Positions 12,675 to 24,843 of a stretch of DNA of 64,000 bases are shown here, one piece after another (within the stretch, counting starts at the first letter, position 1; each line of letters starts with the position of its first letter). Where the stretch lies: positions 70,120 through 134,119 of the forward strand of contig MNCI01011788.1 of NCBI GenBank assembly GCA_015680685.1, in the 5' to 3' direction. Origin of the DNA: Gnetum montanum (taxonomy: Eukaryota > Streptophyta > Gnetopsida > Gnetales > Gnetaceae). The notes under the pieces are model-generated. The model saw only the letters and a program-made list of their open reading frames with translations, was not told the DNA's origin and searched no databases. A program made the position numbers and the translations under genes.

Positions 12675-13570
12675 TGATGAGCTATGAAGGTACCCCTATG
12701 CTCAACCATACGAATCACAAAGCGTTCACATGCGATCTGATTGAATTCTAAAGACTCTATCTTCTCTAGTACACTAGTTTTCTAGGCAATGAACCTTGCC
12801 TTAAGGTCATTCATTATCTTCCTAATTACACTTGTCATGTACATGGTATGGTTAAGTGTAATCAAGGTATATGATTTTCATGGTTTTATGTTTGTAGGGT
12901 TTGTGGTGCTAAAATATAAAGATAAGACAATTTAATACTATTGAGATCTAATTAATTAACTAATGTCTAACTATTCCTAACATAAGCATCTAGTCCCACT
13001 TGTCATACACATCCTAAACCCATGTACTCACTACTAGGATTACCAAGTGCTACAATATTGGGCAAACCAAGCAATAATGCTATTGGGTTTACCAAGTAAA
13101 TACATGTTTATGCTCGAAGCAGTCGTACTTATGTGCTTAATCTATTTAGCTTAATTAATTGATCAATCATTCAAGACCTAAGTTAGCTTAATTAATATCA
13201 TAATTAATGAAAATAATGAACACATTAATAAATCATTAATCTAATCCAAGTGCTGCAAGGTTTGATCAAGAAGCTCGTCTTTATTGCCATTTACACTAGT
13301 GTGTTTAGGTACAATAGTGCTTGAATAAAGATCCATACACTTTCTAACTCATGCTGCAACCACTTCGAGAAATATTTTAACTCTCAAATAAACAAATTGC
13401 AAGAGCTCTACTACTATGACAAGGATTCTATCTCATAAATGTTGCTAGTGAGCTCATATTTATAGTTTTTACCCTAGGGCTATGTCGATGTAGCCCCATT
13501 GACAGGGGACACCATGTAAATAAGGCCTTGTTAATGAGGGCCCATCGATGTGACTCTTTGACATTCATCA
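12675..13570 (-). repeat. 3' LTR of element A
   Basis: It runs from TGATGAGC (12675) to ATTCATCA (13570) on the plus strand, so in element sense it begins TGATGAAT and ends GCTCATCA. It is homologous along its length to 24844-25715. The minus-strand TATA box lies at 13457-13465. Upstream of it, in element sense, are copies of a CATCGATG / GTCGATG motif (13480-13560). To its right is the PPT. Confidence 0.88.
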
Positions 13571-13585
13571 TACCTCCATGACTTA
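13571..13585 (-). promoter_or_regulatory. Polypurine tract of element A
   Basis: In element sense the bases just before the 3' LTR read CATGGAGGTA, followed by TGATGAAT. The same position in B and D reads GTTGTGGGGGTA and GTCGTGGGGGTA. It primes plus-strand DNA synthesis in LTR retrotransposons. Confidence 0.7.
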
Positions 13586-13811
13586 ATGAAAACTTGTCCT
13601 TGAGTTCTTTTACAAAAATGGAAAAATATGGGATTATTGATTGACTCTTACTAAAACAAAACAGATTGACTTTACAAAGATAACTGCCTGAGTGTACGAA
13701 ACAACAAATTACAAAAAATTGTGGTGCTCATGACACAAAATTAAACAACAAGACATGACCCTAAAAATTTGGATAACACATCCTCTAATAGTATGAAGAT
13801 AGTGGTGAAGA

Positions 13812-16674
13812 TTAGATAGTCTTAGGCGGTGGTGGCTCCTAAGGCTCTAAAGGACCTTCACAGGCTTTGGGCACATGCGGTGGCTGAGGTGACTATGGTT
13901 GTCTTGCTACAACTACAACCTCTAATGGAAGGTGAAAAGTATCAATCAATTACTTCATCTTCTCCTCCTTACTCCAGGGATCATTCACAATCCACACGAC
14001 ATCACCAATGTGGGCTAGAATTGGGATATCCCATGGACAAGGCATGATTGGAAACATCTCCTTTACATTGACAAACTAGGTAGTGAACTATTTGCATTCA
14101 ATGTTGAATGCCCTTACTACATTTTGCAACTCCTAGTAGTTGTCCATCCTTTTGGCCAGGTTCTCGGCAATTGATCTTTGATCTGTAAAACATGCCTTGA
14201 GAACTTTGAGTTCAGCATTAGCCACCATAAACTTGTCCTTGGTGTCCTTCTGGTGCTTGAACTCAGCCTCGTATAGCAAGTACGATCTAGCCACCTACTT
14301 CTCAAACTCTGACCATGGTCATCTAGCAGTCAACATGGCTAAATTTGCATAACAAAGACTAGCAAGCTCCATGTACTCCATCATCTCCTCAATCTGCAAC
14401 TCCTTTATGCAGATTTCCACTTTGTTGTAGGCATCAATCCCATCAATGATGGGTTACCAAACTTCTCTACCTTGTTAGAGTTGTTGGAGGGCTTCATTTG
14501 CCTTTGCCTTTGCAAATTGGATATGTTTTTTGTTTGTTTCCTTTTGTAGAATGACTTTCTCTTTGTAATGATCCTTGACTTTCTCAAACATGAGAGCTTC
14601 ATATTTCCATGCTACCACTTCAATTACAGTTTTCTGGTGAAGGGTGCACACCTCCTCCATGGAGAGATTCCTATTCTCTATTATCAATCTCTTTAATTTA
14701 GTGTTTGTTCTAGCTAATTACTCATACTATTGATTGATGAAATCTACCAGCTATTGCATGTGCACATCAAAATTCTATAGGCAATGATTTTCTACCATCA
14801 ATTGCACATTCTCCTAGTAGGTCTGATCCATGGCCTTCTGAATCTTATGCTATGTGGCTTTCTACCAAGGATACGTAGAACACCGTCATCTCCATTGCAT
14901 TCTCAACTCCTTTGAGCGTAGACTGAAGCTATTGAATAGCTTCATCTCTTGTGAGTGTTAGGTTGAGAAACATTAGGTTAGAAATCTAGGCTCTTAGTTC
15001 AGCAACCTACACAGCCAAGTGTTCATTCTGCTCTCTGGATGTTTTGAGTTGCCCCTCCAATATGATGTTTTTGGCCCCTTGCCTCTTGTAGTTCTGACTC
15101 AGTCATAGTGATGCTATCTAAAAGTTTAAAGACATCTAAAAGTAGTTTCCTAGTTCCCTCTAGTCATTTTAACAACTCTTCATGTTGTGCTATGCTTATT
15201 CTGTCACTTATAGTTCCTACAAATGTCTGCACATCTTTGAGTGCAGTGATGTCTAGTATAGATTTCATAGGTGCATTGAGCATTTTGGCAATCTGGTTAG
15301 CAACCACTTCTACTATAGTTTCTTTCCTTTGATGCTACATCACCAAAAAAATTTCTCGTTCACCCACCTCCAAGTGCACCAAGAAGGTTGTAGCATTCCC
15401 AGATATTGCTGGGAGTGGCTATTATTTTTTGAGAAATACTATGACCTCATTGGCACTCAAATTTGACCTCACGGGAATTTGTGTTCTTTGGGCTAAGAAA
15501 ATGGATCCACCCTCACCCATCAAACTAATCGTTTCAAGCCATCTCATTAAGGTAACTCATGGTTGGTTTGTATACAGATGGGTCATCACTACTCATGATT
15601 TCTTGTTGCTCCTATTCACTGAGTCATTCTCTATATTCACATAACTATTGGATGGTTCTAGTGATGTCTGATACTATTATCTAAGTGGTAGGTGAAGTTG
15701 GTGGTTGCTACTCCTCTTATGGATACTGGTGGTAGGTGTTTTTTCCTTCATTATTTCTTCCCAGTTGGTAGCTAAAACAACTCTAATAGCATTGTTGGTG
15801 TAACAAAATATCCCTTTCCTATGGTAGATTTTCCTAATGACACATGGAAAGGGGAGTGCCTTCCTTCCACATTCATTTTCTTTAAGGTGATTCTCTATCT
15901 TAAGATAGATTAGCTGCGAAAGGTTGATCAACAATCTCCCACTCAAACTGGCACATGCACGGGTAGAGAAAGTGATGATTTTTCTTGGCCTCACTATGGG
16001 ATTGAGGAGAAAGGTTGCAATATTATCATGAATCCTCTCTACCAGTGTGAGCATGCCATACTCCTTGCAGTTGACACCATAACACCATTACACCCATTCT
16101 TTTTTGATGCTTAGATTATCCTGCATTGAAATTTCCATCAAGTTTTCCCTTGTTTCAGGCAACCCAAGCACTGTAGCAATGTATTACACCACGTAGGACA
16201 CTAAGATGTCCTTGATCTTGACTGTGGCTCTAGGTTGCCTATTGTTCAAAAATAGAATGTGTCTCCCATGTACCACTACTCGATGAAAGTGATGATTGGC
16301 TGCATGGAAGAGGTCTTCAACTAGTCCTATACCTCTCTCAATGCATGTTCTAGGAAAGGGCCAAAGTTTAGCTCCTGAAGCATTGATTTTTAAACCTCTC
16401 TTGACATAATCTAATTCAAGAAAGCCTTTATTAAGGTCACCTTGAGATTCTCCAATTTTTTTGATGTTTCATCTCGATGGGAGTGTTCTATTGCTGCTGC
16501 TGGTTTTAGAATATGTCTAATAGATTCCACCTCTACCTCATCCCTAAGAGGACCTGTGGTATGGATTGTAATCAATTCTTCCTAGGGTTATTCTTGGCCT
16601 CTTCCTATTCTAGGTTGTTTCTTCCTTAGTTGGGATGGTCTTGCTTCCTACATGTGCTTTCCTTTTGGTGCCAT
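13812..16674 (-). pseudogene. ORF2 of element A (accessory protein after pol), broken
   Basis: It starts at ATG 16674-16672 with MAPKGK, directly after a candidate 3' splice site (TGATTGTAG), and ends in PPPPKTI with a TAA at 13812-13814. It is about 950 codons long with stops and frameshifts. The N-terminal third (around 15677-16054) contains PIVRPRKIITFSTRACASL, LIYLKIENHL and ALPFPCVI. This is the pattern of the 'putative plant transposon protein' family found in Athila-like elements (assignment from memory of the family). The middle and C-terminal parts are rich in Lys, Glu, Gln and Leu with heptad spacing, i.e. coiled coil. The same architecture occurs in C, D and E. The function of this ORF is unknown. 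It has no signal peptide or membrane segment, so I see no support for an envelope-like role. Confidence 0.7.
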
Positions 16675-16968
16675 CTACAATCACAACACATCTATGGATT
16701 AGTAGATGTAATGTGTAACTTTAAAGTTTTGAGTACTTTTTCCCATTAATTAGTTAGTTATACTTGGCTAAGGTTGGACCATGGTAGATTGATTATTTTA
16801 TTAATTATGTATTATAATTGTCACTGGAGCTCATTAGAAAGGTTTAACTCTTGTGATTTAGTGTTTAATAGTTGATTTTTTAGTTAAACCTTTGCAGGAG
16901 TTAGAAAAAATCGCAAAAAATTATATGTCAAAAATTGTACATTTGTGGTCCCATGATAAAGGCCTTAC
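16675..16968 (-). other. Candidate leader intron before ORF2 of element A
   Basis: In element sense it begins with GTAAGG after CTACCAGAC and ends TTGTGATTGTAG immediately before ATGG of ORF2, a length of 294 bp. The donor GT lies at the same aligned position in C (GTAATC) and E (GTGAGA). The acceptor AG is kept in A and in B (TTGTGATTGTAG). In C and E the matching bases read CAA, which looks like a G-to-A loss. Splicing is inferred, not shown. Confidence 0.4.
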
Positions 16969-17059
16969 GTCTGGTAGCTGTGGGGTCAAAGAACAAAGTG
17001 ATTTGGATAGATAGTTTGTGAGTTATGGGCTCTGGAAGGTTTTGGGCTTTGAAAATTAC

Positions 17060-17240
17060 AAAAACTCCTCTAAAATGTGAAAATTTCAAAGGGGGCTCGC
17101 ATGTATTTATGGTATTTTTTCTCTATGTTGATAGGGACCTATATACAGGTCCTTGTATATAGGTCTACTCCATCAATAGAGCCCCATTTACAAGGCCCAT
17201 CAACCAAAATTTCAAACTTGAATATCTCAAAAAATATGAG
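17060..17240 (-). promoter_or_regulatory. Internal TATA region upstream of ORF2 in element A
   Basis: In element sense, GGTTGATGGGCC and TCTATTGATGGAG are followed by CCTATATACAAGG (TATA-like, 17151-17163). C and E have clearer versions at the same place, with repeats like those in the LTR U3. A perfect 12-bp inverted repeat with a 6-bp spacer (arms 17136-17147 and 17154-17165) overlaps the TATA sequence here. Confidence 0.4.
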
Positions 17241-18039
17241 GAAGTTTTTAATAAAATTAGGGTCCATGGAGTCCTAAACAAGCCAAGAATATGATAAAAT
17301 CATTGAATAAAGTCTTTGAAAGCTCAAAAATTGAAAAAAATTTTAGAGAATGTGTTTATTGAACAAAATTTGTAAAGGAATGCATGGTTTGATGCTAAAG
17401 ATGGACATACAAAATATTCTAATTGCAAGAATGCCTAAGGTTAAGGTACTTAATGAACCTGACCAAAGGATATGCAAGTGGGTCCTCCCCATAGCAAGCA
17501 CATGCCTTATTTTCCCTTACATAACCTCAACCTAAGGAGTCCGTGGGCCCCAGAGGTGATTAATGATTAATGGAAGTTAAGGACCAAAACCTAATAGATG
17601 CTACCTAAGAATTCAAGTATGTCAGACCAAGACATAGAGTTAATAACATGGACACTGGCAGCAAGGTGAATTATGATAAGTATAGGTGGATGATGTAGAA
17701 GGTGGAACGAAATGCTAAATTGAGGTCATAAGAAATCCCTTGTGGAATTGTGTGTTTAGAATGACTTGAGAAGATCCATCCTTAGTCTAGACCAAAACCA
17801 ACCACTTTCAATGACTTTGCATTAGTACTCTAAGACCAATCCACCCCCTCAAGACACAAGAGTGCACCCAAAAACAACCATTTCTCCATAAAGAGAAGAA
17901 AATGGAAGTAGGAAGTGAGAGAGGGCCTTAGTTAGAGGAGACCTTTAGGCATGGGTAACATGTCTTTCTAGTCCCGTAACCAGTGCTTATAGCCTGTTAT
18001 TTGTCTAAGGGGTGTGCTTTGAATTCCATCATTTTTTTC

Positions 18040-18061
18040 ATATATATATATATATATATAT
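18040..18061. repeat. (AT)11 microsatellite
   Basis: An uninterrupted AT dinucleotide run inside the spacer of element A. Confidence 0.95.
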
Positions 18062-18849
18062 CGATGGGAACCACACCATGCAAAGACTTTATTGAACTTC
18101 CTGTTATTGGTTGACACAGAAAGGTAAGAAGTCCATGAAAACACCCAAGCATCTGAGTAAGTAGAAGAGCACAAAGAGTATCAAGTCCCCTTGAAGTCAC
18201 ATCCTTTTTAAACCTTTGAATCCTTTCCAATTCTAGAAACTACTAAGGTCATTAATTCATTAAGAGTTTCTTTAATGGAAGGGACATCAAACTTCCAAAA
18301 TAAGGAAAACCATAGATTTGGTGGATAAGTGGATGTCATGGGCTCACTACCTATAACCATAAAAAAGAGACCATGAATGAGCCATCAGTACAAAAAATTA
18401 AAAATAGAACCCATACATTAGCAAATAAAACATTAAGCACAAATCATCATCAATAGTAGCCACAACACCACTATTTCCTATTGGCACAAAGCACTTTTAT
18501 TAACCAATGTTGAAGATCACACTCAAATAAAAAAAAGTAGAATATATTCAAGAAAATGATGGTGTAAAATAAAAATGGTATAAAATAGGAAAACGATTTA
18601 AAATCAAACAGTTGTAAAATAAATAACTATAAAGACAAAAATGTGTAAAACAAAAAATAGAAAAACTAAATACCCATATGGATTATTAGCATGGATGGCC
18701 ATCTCTCCCACAATTGGGTTGAAAGGATGAGATCTGAAAAATTGAGCATGATTGTTCATCCATTGAGGTATTTGTTGTGTTGGATGCTTAGGCTCATGGA
18801 AAAGCTTTATTTGTTGGAAGTTAACCAACTACTTTTTAGTTGGACTTTC

Positions 18850-19990
18850 AGGTTTGTAAATTAACATGACCCTAGAGGGAAAAGTTTCATCAATTATATA
18901 AGGTCCCTCCCACAATGTTTAGAACTTTGTTTTCTAAGTTATGTGTGTGGGGTTCTAGTAGAAAACCTTATCACTAATTTGGAATTTTATTTTTCTTATT
19001 CTAAGGTCATGTCATGTTTTGTTGTATGCCTTGTGTACTTCATTCAAAGATAGGGCCACTAATTGATTCTCATCTAGCACATTTAGGTTGATTAATCATT
19101 CTTTTTGTGGTATACTCAAGTCAAAGTCCAAGTTATAGGTTGTTGAAAGTGTACAAAGCTCGTATTGGATTGGTAGTATTGGAAGTTTTCCATACACAAG
19201 CTCGTAAGGAGAATAGCCAATAGGAAGTTTTTATGTTGAGTGGTAGGCCTAGAGGGCATCGTTGAGTTTTGTGCTCCAATCTTTCCTATATTTGCTTACT
19301 ATTCTTGTTAAGATTTTTGTAATATCCTTGTTAGTGACTTCAGCATGGCCATTGGCGTAGGGGTGGTAAGGTCTTGGTAATTTATGTTCAACCCCCAAGC
19401 ATTGCATTAATTTGTGAAAGCTAAGACCTGTGAGATGGGTTCCATTATTAGAAATCAGTGCACATTGCACATCAAACCTATTTACCACCCTTTGTTGTAT
19501 GAATCTAGCAGTAGTGAATGATGTATACTTAGCAACAATTGCTAATTCTATCCATTTGGTATAGTAGTTAACTTTTACAATAATATATTCTTTTCTATTG
19601 GACATGGGTGTGATGGGACCCATGAAGTCTATGCCCCAAATATTAAAGGCCTCCAATTGTTGAATCCACTATTGAGGACCCTCCATTCGTGCGATCATCC
19701 CACCATCTTGTTAGCAGTGTTCACAAGATCAAACAAACTAGTGTATGTCCCTGAAGATTATGGGCTAATAGTATCCTACCATCAAAATTTTTATGGCCAT
19801 GCATCTCCCTACATCGTGGCCTCCACAAGGGCCTTTGTGAGCATCCTAGAGAGCACATAGTTAATCTACATCAGGAACATGCCAACAAACTAGGCCATCA
19901 GCACATACCTTGTAAAGGTATCCATTGATTTCCATAAAGTATTTGGCCTAATAAAGAAATTTTTGCTTCATTCTAAAGTCAAGATCTTGT
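18850..19990 (-). pseudogene. Integrase of element A, inactive
   Basis: Reading minus, remnants of the zinc-binding N-terminus (SCEHC near 19710) are followed by the catalytic core. There, WGIDFMGPITPMSN carries the first acidic residue. The second catalytic Asp is lost: the family has D-N-G-T-H and this copy reads ISNNGTHL (19430). The third, Glu, is present in NGHAEVTNKD. The longest open stretch is 19656-19249. The C-terminal part (to about 18850) keeps the 'WEGPYII'-type region in degraded form. With Asp changed to Asn and several stops it could not integrate DNA. Confidence 0.8.
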
Positions 19991-21330
19991 GGCATTTCTT
20001 GATTGAGGAGATAAGTGAGGATGTCATTGTATCATTTTGGTTCTACGAGCATTTGTTCATTTATTATAGTAGTGAAGAGAAGTTCATTTGGAAATTGATT
20101 AGAGACTGAGCTCACCTCCTCTTTGGTGTCCCATCTTAACCAAGAGAGGTGGTCAGAAACCACATTCTCAGTTCCTTTCCAATCTACCATCATGAGATCA
20201 AATTCCTACAAGATCATGAGCCACCATATCATATGAGAGCTCACTGTTGGCTTGTTTATAAGGAAGTGTATTGCACTGTGGTCCATGTGTACAAATACTT
20301 TGTAGCCAAGCACATAGTGCCTGAAATTTTTAAGAGTGTACACCACTACCATTAGTTCTTTCTTTGTGATGGTGTAATTTAATTGTGCTCCCACAATGTT
20401 TCGACTTGTATAGTGAATGTAGTATGGATGTTTCTTATCATCTAGTTACATAAGCATAGCTCCCAAAGCATAATTAGATGTGTCTATCATTATGTGGAAT
20501 GGTCTAGATTAGTTTGGTGCTAGTAGAATTAGATTTTCTATGAGTTTTTCCTTCAAATGCTAGAATGCATGTTTGCACTCCTTGGTCCAGATGAAATGTG
20601 CATCTTTCTTTGTAAGCTCTACCAACATTTTTGTAACCTTAGAGAAATTCTTTATGAATCATTATTAGTAGCAATTATGTCCAAGGAATGACCAAACATC
20701 TTTAATGGTTTCTGGTTGATGGGTTATTCCTTGAATAATCCTTATTTTTTTATGGTCTACCTCAATCCATACTAGAGTGAGTCTATGCCCTAATATAATG
20801 CCTTCTTGAACCATTAAATGACTCTTTTACCAGTTAAGCCATAGATTCATTTCCATGCATCTTTTCAATACTTTCTCAAGATAGTCCAAGGCTTGTAGGA
20901 CCAAGCATTGGAATGTTGCAAGAGCATTGCATAAACCAAAAGGCATTTTACAATATGCAAAATTTTTTCAAGGACTCATGAATGTTGTCTTGGCCTAATC
21001 CTTAGGTGGAATCTGGATTTGGTTATAGCCACTATAACCATCTAGGCAACTATAATACAAATGCCCAAAGATAGTGTCCAATACCTGATCAACAAATGGC
21101 AATAGGAAATGATCTTTGAATGTAGTCATGTTCAACAACCTGAAGTCAATAGAGCCCCACCACTTTCTACCTTTATTTGGTACAATTACGAGTGGGCTAA
21201 CCCATTCGCTATTTGCGATGGGATAGATGAACCCCACCTTGAGGAGTTATTCTATTTCCTCCTTGATGATTTGCTGCAATTTGGGATTCAACCATCTCTA
21301 TAACTACCTTCTTGGCTTCACGGCCAAGTT
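19990..21330 (-). pseudogene. Reverse transcriptase and RNase H of element A, inactive
   Basis: Minus-strand order: GFIYPIANSEWVSPLVIVP (21230), DFRLLNMTTFKDHFLLPFVD, YYSCLDGYSGYNQIQIP (catalytic Asp of block A present), then KMPFGLCNALATFQ. There the frame jumps directly to ALDYLEKVLK. Compared with element C, about 80 bp is missing at about 20895-20905, and it contains the FMDD catalytic motif. Thumb and connection follow (FSKVTKMLVELTKKDA), then RNase H with MIDTSNYALGA, TKKELMVVVYTLKNFRHY and VHMDHSAIHFL, so its D-E-D residues look present. In-frame stops are scattered. Confidence 0.85.
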
Positions 21331-21799
21331 AGTGTAAATGTGATGCTAGCATATCTTGGGATCAATTCTAACTAGTTCATGATATGACCAAACATAGGCT
21401 ATTAGCCATTTGTTAACCACTATTAACATCTTTTCTTTTTGTGCAGGAGCAAGTTTGGCATTGATTATGACCGACTTACCATTGTTTTAAAATGCATATT
21501 CCATGTTGGCTAGTAAAAATTTTAATTCTAGGGGATTTTGTTTTAAATTTTTAGGGATTTCCAACTCTACCTAATAGGTATCATCAATTTCATCATCAGA
21601 GAGTTTATGCTGAACTTGCTTGAGTTCATCCATGCCTCTAACATATGCCCATGTCAAGCTCTCAGTTAGTTCCATGCATAATGTGCTACTATTAGAATCA
21701 GATGTTATCCACTGGGTGCCCTCCTATTTTTTGGTTGTTGCATATAGGAAATTTTGTATTTCTATTTCTTGAGCAGACTGATTACATGCTTTAATGGAT

Positions 21800-22420
21800 G
21801 TGCTTTTAACAAACTAGAGTTTCTACATGCAATTGCACCTATTATTACTATGCGTGATGCATGGAATGTGCTTCTTCTCCATTTTTCCAAATTCATTCTC
21901 CTTGGAAATCTCCAAGAAGATGTCTCTGATGCCCATTCTCACATCCATAGTACTTAACCATGCATGTCCCATGACGATAGGGAAATCACCCTTGCAATTT
22001 TCAGCCTTCATCATTAGGAAATTAGCAAGGTAGGACCACCCACAGACTATGGTCACAATGTCCTCCACTAATCTCAAAGAAACAATAATTAACTAATTTA
22101 CCAATTCTAAATGAATGTTACTCTTCTTAAGAGGTGGAAGGTTCTAAGCCTTGTACATGTTATGCAATATGATATTAACTCTAGAACTAGAGTCAAGAAG
22201 AACCTCATGCAGTTCATGTCCGATGATCTGCAAGTAGATAAGGGGACTTCCAAGGTCAACTCTCTTTGTAGGGAGACTACCAGCCTTGATCCAATCAAAA
22301 ACAACATTGGTTAACATTATAGTGCAAATCTTATGTGGCATTTGATTCAAAGGGATCTTGAAAGTATTTAATGTAGAAGATAAGGTAGCTAGAGATACAG
22401 GGTAACTATTCACATTATGT
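21800..22420 (-). pseudogene. Aspartic protease region of element A
   Basis: Minus-strand reading gives GSPLIYLQIIGHE followed by VLLDSSSRVNIILHNMYKA at about 22145-22210. The family motif at the active site is L-L-D-S-G-S-x-V-N; Asp is kept and Gly is replaced by Ser. Downstream, after frameshifts, come GHAWLSTMDVRMGI and FLEISKENEFGKM, which align with the same region of element C. It is broken by stops, so no working protease is expected. Confidence 0.7.
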
Positions 22421-22549
22421 TGTGAGGGCTTGGGAGGACTGTTAGGTTAGAAGAATGGTCATTTCCTAGATTGATTGTCCTACCCACTTAGCTAGAAGTC
22501 CAATTCCAAGTTTACAGCCCTCGTAGTGTTTCATTGATGTGGCTATGAG

Positions 22550-24686
22550 GGAATTTTTCCCTACATAGATGGAGTAGGAGGTAACTAGGTAGAGGGCAAA
22601 GGGATATGTGCAGATGGATGCAGATGATGAGATGGTGAATGGTTTTAATGATATTCTAGGGGATAATGGTGATGCTGGAATGAAGCATGACTTATAGAGC
22701 ATTATGGAGAAACAAGTTGTTGAACATAGTACCCATAAGGATCTGGCTAACTGTAAGGGTACTACTGCCTTAGTGGTAGCATCTCCCATGACTATGGTTG
22801 CTGCCACTGCTATTATTTCTCATGTAGTTGTGGTAGAGCTCCACTTGAATAATAAGATTTTTGTTGTTGGTGGAACTACCTTGGATTACCTTGAGGATAA
22901 GACAATCTTCTAGGTGCTTCCCTCCTTGATAGTCAAGGATGCAATGCGTACACCCCCAAACTCTTGTAAGTGTGATGTCACAACCAATATCATCATCAAA
23001 GTTGATTTCCACAACTTCTTCTACTACAACAGCCTTGTCCTTACCTTGTTGATAGGCAAGTTCAACCTCTTTTCATCTCCTGCGACCATGATCACTATTC
23101 CTCTCTTTGGATTATTCAATGATTTTCATAGCAGTTTGGAATTTTTCATCCAAAGAGTTCCATAATTTATCAACCTCAACTAAAATATAAAAAATATATT
23201 TTTAAATAGGTAAGGTTTTTATATTTACCACCTCATCAAGTGATGCAACCTCCTCTTCACAAAATCAAATCTCTCTTTTTCTAATGGAAGGATCCCTATT
23301 ATACTCATCTACACTTTTCATTTTTTGCAACTCACCTTCTTCTTTTGCTACCTACTCTATAAGCCTTTGGATCTAATGAGCTATTCATTCAAAGAGTCTC
23401 CCTTGGGAATAAACCCCAATATTTCTTCTTATTTCTGCTCTAAGCCCATGTATGATGTGGTAGAGTTGTTCTCTCTGAGAATAATCATGGCCAAGGCATT
23501 GATGTAAGAGAGAATAATATCTAGCCATGGTAGCATCCAAGGGTTCATGTGTTCCCTATTTCCATCCTTGGATTTTCCTTTTTAGGTTGGACACAATAGA
23601 GTTTGGTATTTAACATTAAATAGCTCAACCATTATACTCCATCAGCAGATAGACTCTGGCTTTAACAACTGATACTAGCTTTCAACTTCCTTGACAAGTA
23701 TCCTAGAGAAGAGCTTGAGTTTCTACCAATCATTTTCAATGTTCTGTAAGGCACATGCATCATGGAAAGCTTGGAGATGTGTTTGTAGATCAAAATTTTA
23801 TCCCCCTCAAATCTTGGAATATAGTTCATATCTAAGCACTTAATCTAACTGTCTTTCATATGCCTAGTTGGAATCTTTACTACCTCTGCAATGTTAAGCA
23901 TGCTTCAAGTCACCAATAGAGGCTCATCATCATCATTATTGCATTATCTTTGATGATGTCCTCTATTACCTTGACATTATTTGTGACTTCTACAGTCATT
24001 ATTGTCTCATTGATCACCTTCATCATGATTATTTCTATGGCAACTTCTATGAGAACTAGTAGATGAAGACAAATGTTTGGAATCAGATGAAGAGGAAGGT
24101 GGACTGCCACTACCACCATGGTGTCTGCCACCATCTTTTCACTCATTACAACCACCATCCTTAGATCCCTTACCATCATGATGTTTAGCTAAGTCCCTGC
24201 CTTGACTGTCACTTTCTTCTAAACCTGGTTTATGAATACCAGATTAAAAGTTCAGAGCCGTATCCTCATCACCAATAATAGGGGATGGAAAATCTTCATG
24301 TTGGAGGGAAGGATCCTCACTATCAATTTGGTTCAGCAAGAACAAGAATGTTTTCCCTTTACAAGTCCATGTTACTTCTCCTGGTGTTGATCTTGCCTAT
24401 GTTGTATTTCTATGGGATGATAGTCTCGAGTGTCAAAGCCATGCACAACGTATTCCTCTTGAATATCTAAGATGTCTAACTTTTTAGGAGTTTGAATTAG
24501 CATCCCAAGAACAAATCAATCAGGATGCAATATAATGTTGCCCTCCATGTCTTGCCACCACATCTATTCATCTTAATGCAATATGAAAGTGAAGTCAAGT
24601 ACATACTCATCAAGATGAGTATATACCATCCTACATTCTTGAGGGATAGGAAGTTTTGCATCCTCATTCCTGCGAGAAGAAGACAT
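22550..24686 (-). pseudogene. gag of element A, broken
   Basis: The start is taken as the ATG at 24686-24684 (MSSSRRNEDAKLPIP), which matches MDSSHRDESPPF at the start of gag in element C. A low-complexity Ser-rich then His/Asp-rich segment (24060-23940) leads to the conserved DEPLL block and MLNIAEVVKIPTRH (about 23850-23920). It then enters a degraded capsid-like region. Frameshifts are frequent. It sits just inside the PBS, as expected for gag. Confidence 0.65.
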
Positions 24687-24823
24687 TTTTGCAACATAAA
24701 ATAAAACTTCAATGTGCTTTTTATAATTCTATGTATAGTAAGAATGATATGGACCTTGAGGTTCATACAACAATATTAATGGTATTTACTAAACCTAGAT
24801 AGCGCACATTTCAAACAAACTGA

Positions 24824-24842
24824 GTCCTTGGCAATGGCACCA
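24824..24842 (-). promoter_or_regulatory. Primer-binding site of element A, tRNA-Asp type
   Basis: In element sense it reads TGGTGCCATTGCCAAGGAC, one base after the LTR end. It matches the complement of the plant tRNA-Asp 3' end (TGGCGCCGTTGCCGGGGAT) at 14 of 19 positions. Four of the five differences are C-to-T or G-to-A. Confidence 0.8.
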
Positions 24843-24843
24843 A

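Larger units (their letters stand above)
16969..18840 (-). other. Non-coding spacer between pol and ORF2, element A
   Basis: Homologous spacers occur in B (44100-45580), C (57000-58690) and E (30230-31855). Shared blocks include (plus strand in A) 'ggatatgcaagtgggtcctcccc' type sequence near 17466 and 'ggcatgggtaacat' near 17948. No long ORF is conserved. It contains an (AT)11 microsatellite at 18040-18061. Conservation of order across four copies shows it is an original part of the element rather than a later insertion. Confidence 0.65.

Noticed and set aside
22466-23012. Several overlapping open frames on both strands
   Set aside because: They fall within the decayed gag and protease part of element A and do not match between A, B and C.
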